Below, piece by piece: positions 6,125-8,759 of a stretch of 8,759 nucleotides of DNA. The position numbers and the translations under genes are program-made. Source of the DNA: Gammaproteobacteria bacterium (GTDB lineage Bacteria > Pseudomonadota > Gammaproteobacteria > Pseudomonadales > Azotimanducaceae); NCBI GenBank assembly GCA_030432795.1, contig JAUILW010000111.1, positions 1 through 8,759 on the forward strand, written 5' to 3'. Below the pieces are notes generated by a model that made no database searches, was not told the DNA's origin, and was given only the letters and a program-made list of their open reading frames with translations. Numbering within the stretch: position 1 is the stretch's first letter; each line of letters begins with the position of its first letter.

Positions 6125-7924
6125 ATGGCCGAAGGAGCAACCGATCTGGGGTTTGATGCGGACGCGCTGCGTGAGAAGTATCGCCTGGAGCGTGACAAGC
6201 GCTTGCGCGAGGATGGCAACGAGCAGTATGTGGAGATGGCGGGAGAGTTCAGCCACTACATCGAAGACCCGTATATCGACGCGCCTTTGCAACGCGAACC
6301 CCTCAACGATGAGGTCGACATCATCATCATCGGCGGTGGCTTCGGTGGCCTTCTGGCTGGTGCCCGGCTGCGGGAGGCCGGTGTAGACAACATCCGCATG
6401 ATCGACAAGGCCAGCGACTTTGGCGGCACGTGGTACTGGAACCGTTACCCGGGTGTCGCCTGTGACATCGAGTCCTATGTGTACCTGCCGTTGCTGGAAG
6501 AAACCGGCTACATGCCGAAGAAGAAGTACATCGACGGCGTCGATATCATGGATTACAGCCAGCGCATCGCCCGTCACTACAACCTTTACGACGATGTCTG
6601 CTTTCAGACGGAGGTGCGCGAAGTACGTTGGGATGAGGCCTCCGAGCGCTGGATTGTGCGCACGAACCACAATGACGCCATGCGTGCGCGATTCGTAATC
6701 ATGTCCAACGGCCCGCTCAATCGGCCGAAGCTGCCAGGTATACCGGGCATCACGGAGTTCAGAGGGCATACGTTTCACACCAGCCGCTGGGACTATGAGT
6801 ACACCGGCGGCAACGCTAATGGCGGCCTTGACCGCCTGAGCGACAAGGTGGTCGGCATCATCGGTACGGGGGCTACGGCGGTGCAGTGCGTGCCGCACCT
6901 GGCGGAGGGTGCCAAACATCTGTACGTGTTCCAGCGCACGCCTTCGTCCATCGACGAGCGCAACGACCGCCCCACCGATCCTGAGTGGTGGTCGAACCTG
7001 AAGCCCAACTGGCACCAGGAACGCATGGACAATTTCAACCTGCTCGTTTCAGGCGGCGTCGCGGACGAGGACCTGGTGAAAGACGGCTGGACGGAGATTA
7101 TCCGTAACCTCATCTTCATGGTGCAGAACGAGGAGAATGCGGATCTGTCGCCGGAAGCGCTGTCGCGGAAAATGGAGCTGGCGGACTTCCAGAAGATGGA
7201 GCAGATCCGTGCGCGCGTAGACAAAATTGTCAACAACGGCAACGTGGCGGAGAGCCTCAAGCCGTACTATCGCCAGTTCTGCAAGCGGCCGTGTTTTCAC
7301 GACGACTATCTGCCCACGTTCAACCGCGACAATGTCACGCTGGTGGACACCGAAGGTCGCGGCGTGGAGCGCATCACCGAACATGGCGTGGTGGCGAACG
7401 GCACGGAATATCCGCTGGACTGCATCGTCTTCGGCACCGGCTTCGAAGTGGGCACCAGGTATTCGCGTCGCTGCGGTTTCGAGACCTACGGTAGGAGCGG
7501 CGAGAGCCTCACCGAGCATTGGGCGGATGGCGCCCGCACGTTGCATGGCATGCATCTGCACGGCTTTCCCAACTGTTTTCAGATGGGTCATGTTCAATCA
7601 GGTTTCACGGCAAACTACCCGCACGCCCTGAACGAACAGGCGAAGCACATCACCTACATCATCAATCAGTGCCAGCAGGGCAACCACAAAGTCGTAGAGG
7701 CCACAGCGGAGGCTGAACAGGCCTGGGTGGATACCATCGTGCAGCTCGCGCGCGTGAATGAGAGTTTCCTCGCGGACTGTACTCCGGGCTACTACAACAA
7801 CGAAGGCAAGCCCGGCGAGCGTTCGCGGCAGGATACCAACTTCGGCCTCGGTCCTGTGGCGTTCTTCAAGGTGCTGGAAGACTGGCGGGAGGAAGGCAGC
7901 TTGGAAGGGCTGGCGCTCAGCTAG
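6125..7924 (+). CDS. Flavin-dependent Baeyer-Villiger monooxygenase (class B, large-ring ketone type)
   Basis: The 599-residue enzyme would insert one oxygen atom from O2 next to a ketone carbonyl, giving an ester or lactone and using FAD and NADPH. It has an FAD Rossmann motif IGGGFGG (69-75), GGTWYWNRYPGVACDIES (100-117), the Baeyer-Villiger fingerprint FRGHTFHTSRWD (212-223, matching FxGxxxHxxxWD), a second dinucleotide motif IIGTGATA (245-252) and the late FGTGFE (436-441). The Rossmann fold starts near residue 64 rather than near the N-terminus. This extension, and the total length, resemble cyclopentadecanone and cyclododecanone monooxygenases more than cyclohexanone monooxygenase. Large or hydrophobic ketones, possibly steroid-like, are therefore plausible substrates, but this is inference. 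It follows the membrane hydrolase on the same strand. A start at 6119 would add two residues. No terminator is evident after its stop. Confidence 0.94.
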   Translation: MAEGATDLGFDADALREKYRLERDKRLREDGNEQYVEMAGEFSHYIEDPYIDAPLQREPLNDEVDIIIIGGGFGGLLAGARLREAGVDNIRMIDKASDFGGTWYWNRYPGVACDIESYVYLPLLEETGYMPKKKYIDGVDIMDYSQRIARHYNLYDDVCFQTEVREVRWDEASERWIVRTNHNDAMRARFVIMSNGPLNRPKLPGIPGITEFRGHTFHTSRWDYEYTGGNANGGLDRLSDKVVGIIGTGATAVQCVPHLAEGAKHLYVFQRTPSSIDERNDRPTDPEWWSNLKPNWHQERMDNFNLLVSGGVADEDLVKDGWTEIIRNLIFMVQNEENADLSPEALSRKMELADFQKMEQIRARVDKIVNNGNVAESLKPYYRQFCKRPCFHDDYLPTFNRDNVTLVDTEGRGVERITEHGVVANGTEYPLDCIVFGTGFEVGTRYSRRCGFETYGRSGESLTEHWADGARTLHGMHLHGFPNCFQMGHVQSGFTANYPHALNEQAKHITYIINQCQQGNHKVVEATAEAEQAWVDTIVQLARVNESFLADCTPGYYNNEGKPGERSRQDTNFGLGPVAFFKVLEDWREEGSLEGLALS

Positions 7925-7973
7925 CGCTTGCCATCAATGCCGCCGTCGCAACGTCTGGAGGCTGCCGGTTCTC

Positions 7974-7982
7974 TGCTAGAGT
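7974..7982 (+). promoter_or_regulatory. Possible extended -10 element before the LuxR-type gene
   Basis: TGC followed by TAGAGT (four of six matches to TATAAT) ends 34 bases before the regulator's ATG, in the 92-base gap after the monooxygenase gene. No good -35 is seen 17-18 bases upstream, so this is only a suggestion that the regulator has its own promoter. Confidence 0.2.
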
Positions 7983-8016
7983 AGCGGCGGTTTGGCCAGG
8001 TACCACTGCGACGAAG

Positions 8017-8759
8017 ATGCGCGCACAAGACACACAGCTGGTAGACAGGCTCTACGCGGTTGCGCTCGAGCCTGAGCAACTGCCCGAGCTGCTGACCTTG
8101 TTGTTGGGTCGTGCCGAGCTGCTCACGACTGGCGGTGACCTGCTTGAACGGCATTTCGTTCGTGCTGCTCAGATGATGCATGCCCTGCAGGAAGCACCCG
8201 AGCGGGCGCGCGGCGCTGGTGATGCGCAGCCACTGCTCAGTGTGGATCGGGCGGGCATCGTGTGCGATTTCAACCATGCGGCCGAACGAGCCTATCGGCT
8301 ATCTTCGGGCTGCAGCGTGGATGTGCTGCCGCTGGATGCCTCCGGCCGTAGACGGCTGCGTGCGCTTCTCGAGGGCGGGCAAGCTACGGTAGGCCAGCCG
8401 CTGCATCTGCTGCAGGTGATGCGCAGCGATGTGGCGCGGCCGATGCTCATTTCCATCGAGCCACACCACAGCCGCGCGGCGCTCTATCAGCTGCGCACCG
8501 CGGATATCGTCTGGCATGCCCGTCTCGAACCGTTGCTCGCCGCCTCCTTTGAACTCACCGGTTCGGAAGTGGATATTGCCCGGCGGGTCTTTCTGGGTGA
8601 GTCCATCACGCAGATCGCACAATCCCGGGATACTACGGTTGCCACGGTGCGCACGCAGGTACGGGCGGTGTATCAGAAGACCGGCGCCGTGGGGCAAACG
8701 GACGTCATCCGCCTGATGAGTGCGCTAGCGGCGCTCTATCCGCTGATGCCCGAAGATCC
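8017..8759 (+). CDS. LuxR-family (GerE HTH) transcriptional regulator, 3' end outside window
   Basis: The frame is open from the ATG at 8017 to the last base, giving 247 residues with no stop. Residues about 177-235 form a LuxR/GerE helix-turn-helix: FELTGSEVDIARRVFLGES, then ITQIAQSRDTTVATVRTQVR and YQKTGAVGQTDVIRLM. This order (LT..E..IA, IA......TVR.Q, K.G...Q...IRL) is typical of single-polypeptide LuxR-type regulators. The N-terminal 60 residues are helical and unrecognised. The stretch about 73-150, starting LLSVDRAGIVCDFNHAAERA, resembles a PAS-type sensor fold, but weakly. No autoinducer-binding or receiver domain motif is visible. The start lacks a strong ribosome site. Because the HTH is C-terminal in this family, the protein probably ends soon after the window. 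It could regulate the upstream monooxygenase pair, but only adjacency supports that. Confidence 0.85.
   Translation, partial: MRAQDTQLVDRLYAVALEPEQLPELLTLLLGRAELLTTGGDLLERHFVRAAQMMHALQEAPERARGAGDAQPLLSVDRAGIVCDFNHAAERAYRLSSGCSVDVLPLDASGRRRLRALLEGGQATVGQPLHLLQVMRSDVARPMLISIEPHHSRAALYQLRTADIVWHARLEPLLAASFELTGSEVDIARRVFLGESITQIAQSRDTTVATVRTQVRAVYQKTGAVGQTDVIRLMSALAALYPLMPED

Noticed and set aside
6020..7015. 331-codon open frame on the - strand opposite the monooxygenase
   Set aside because: It has no recognisable motif and lies antisense to a gene with complete BVMO motifs. High GC and third-position bias produce such shadow frames.
5053..8016. Sigma-54 (-24/-12) promoters for the catabolic genes, prompted by the activator at the left end
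   Set aside because: I looked for GG-N10-GC elements in the gaps before the hydrolase, monooxygenase and LuxR-type genes and found none that fit.
7925..8016. Terminator after the monooxygenase gene
   Set aside because: CCGCCG (7940-7945) and CGGCGG (7985-7990) can pair, but the 39-base loop and lack of a T run make this unlike an intrinsic terminator.

Overview
The window looks like an ordinary chromosomal segment of a GC-rich proteobacterium, most likely a gammaproteobacterium. That placement is inferred from the gene mix: a sigma-54 activator, a Sig-70_X6-type ECF sigma factor paired with a TPR kinase, a Baeyer-Villiger monooxygenase (BVMO) and an ACAD11-like dehydrogenase. I see no RNA gene, insertion sequence, CRISPR array or phage gene. 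Coding density is very high and no gap between genes exceeds about 110 bases.

Left half (1-3848), signalling. The window opens inside a sigma-54-dependent activator on the + strand; its AAA+ domain is entered at Walker B. It ends 5 bases from the end of a long - strand gene for a membrane Ser/Thr protein kinase carrying TPR-like repeats. Divergently from the kinase, across 64-85 bases holding a perfect 17-bp palindrome, lies a small ECF sigma factor of the type that usually accompanies such kinases. No anti-sigma factor is visible, and the sigma factor lacks the usual acidic residues in region 2.2. This suggests control by phosphorylation rather than by anti-sigma sequestration.

Right half (3859-8759), oxidative catabolism. 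An acyl-CoA dehydrogenase of the ACAD10/11 type on the - strand is divergent from a co-directional pair: a membrane-anchored metallo-beta-lactamase-fold hydrolase, then a flavin BVMO with an N-terminal extension like those of the large-ring ketone enzymes. The window ends inside a + strand regulator with a C-terminal LuxR/GerE helix-turn-helix and a PAS-like middle; it has no stop codon before the edge. A BVMO (ketone to ester or lactone), a possible hydrolase and an acyl-CoA dehydrogenase could form part of a ketone or alicyclic degradation route. The substrate cannot be read from sequence.

Starts were set from Shine-Dalgarno spacing where possible. Both end genes are partial because of the window edges, not because they are broken.
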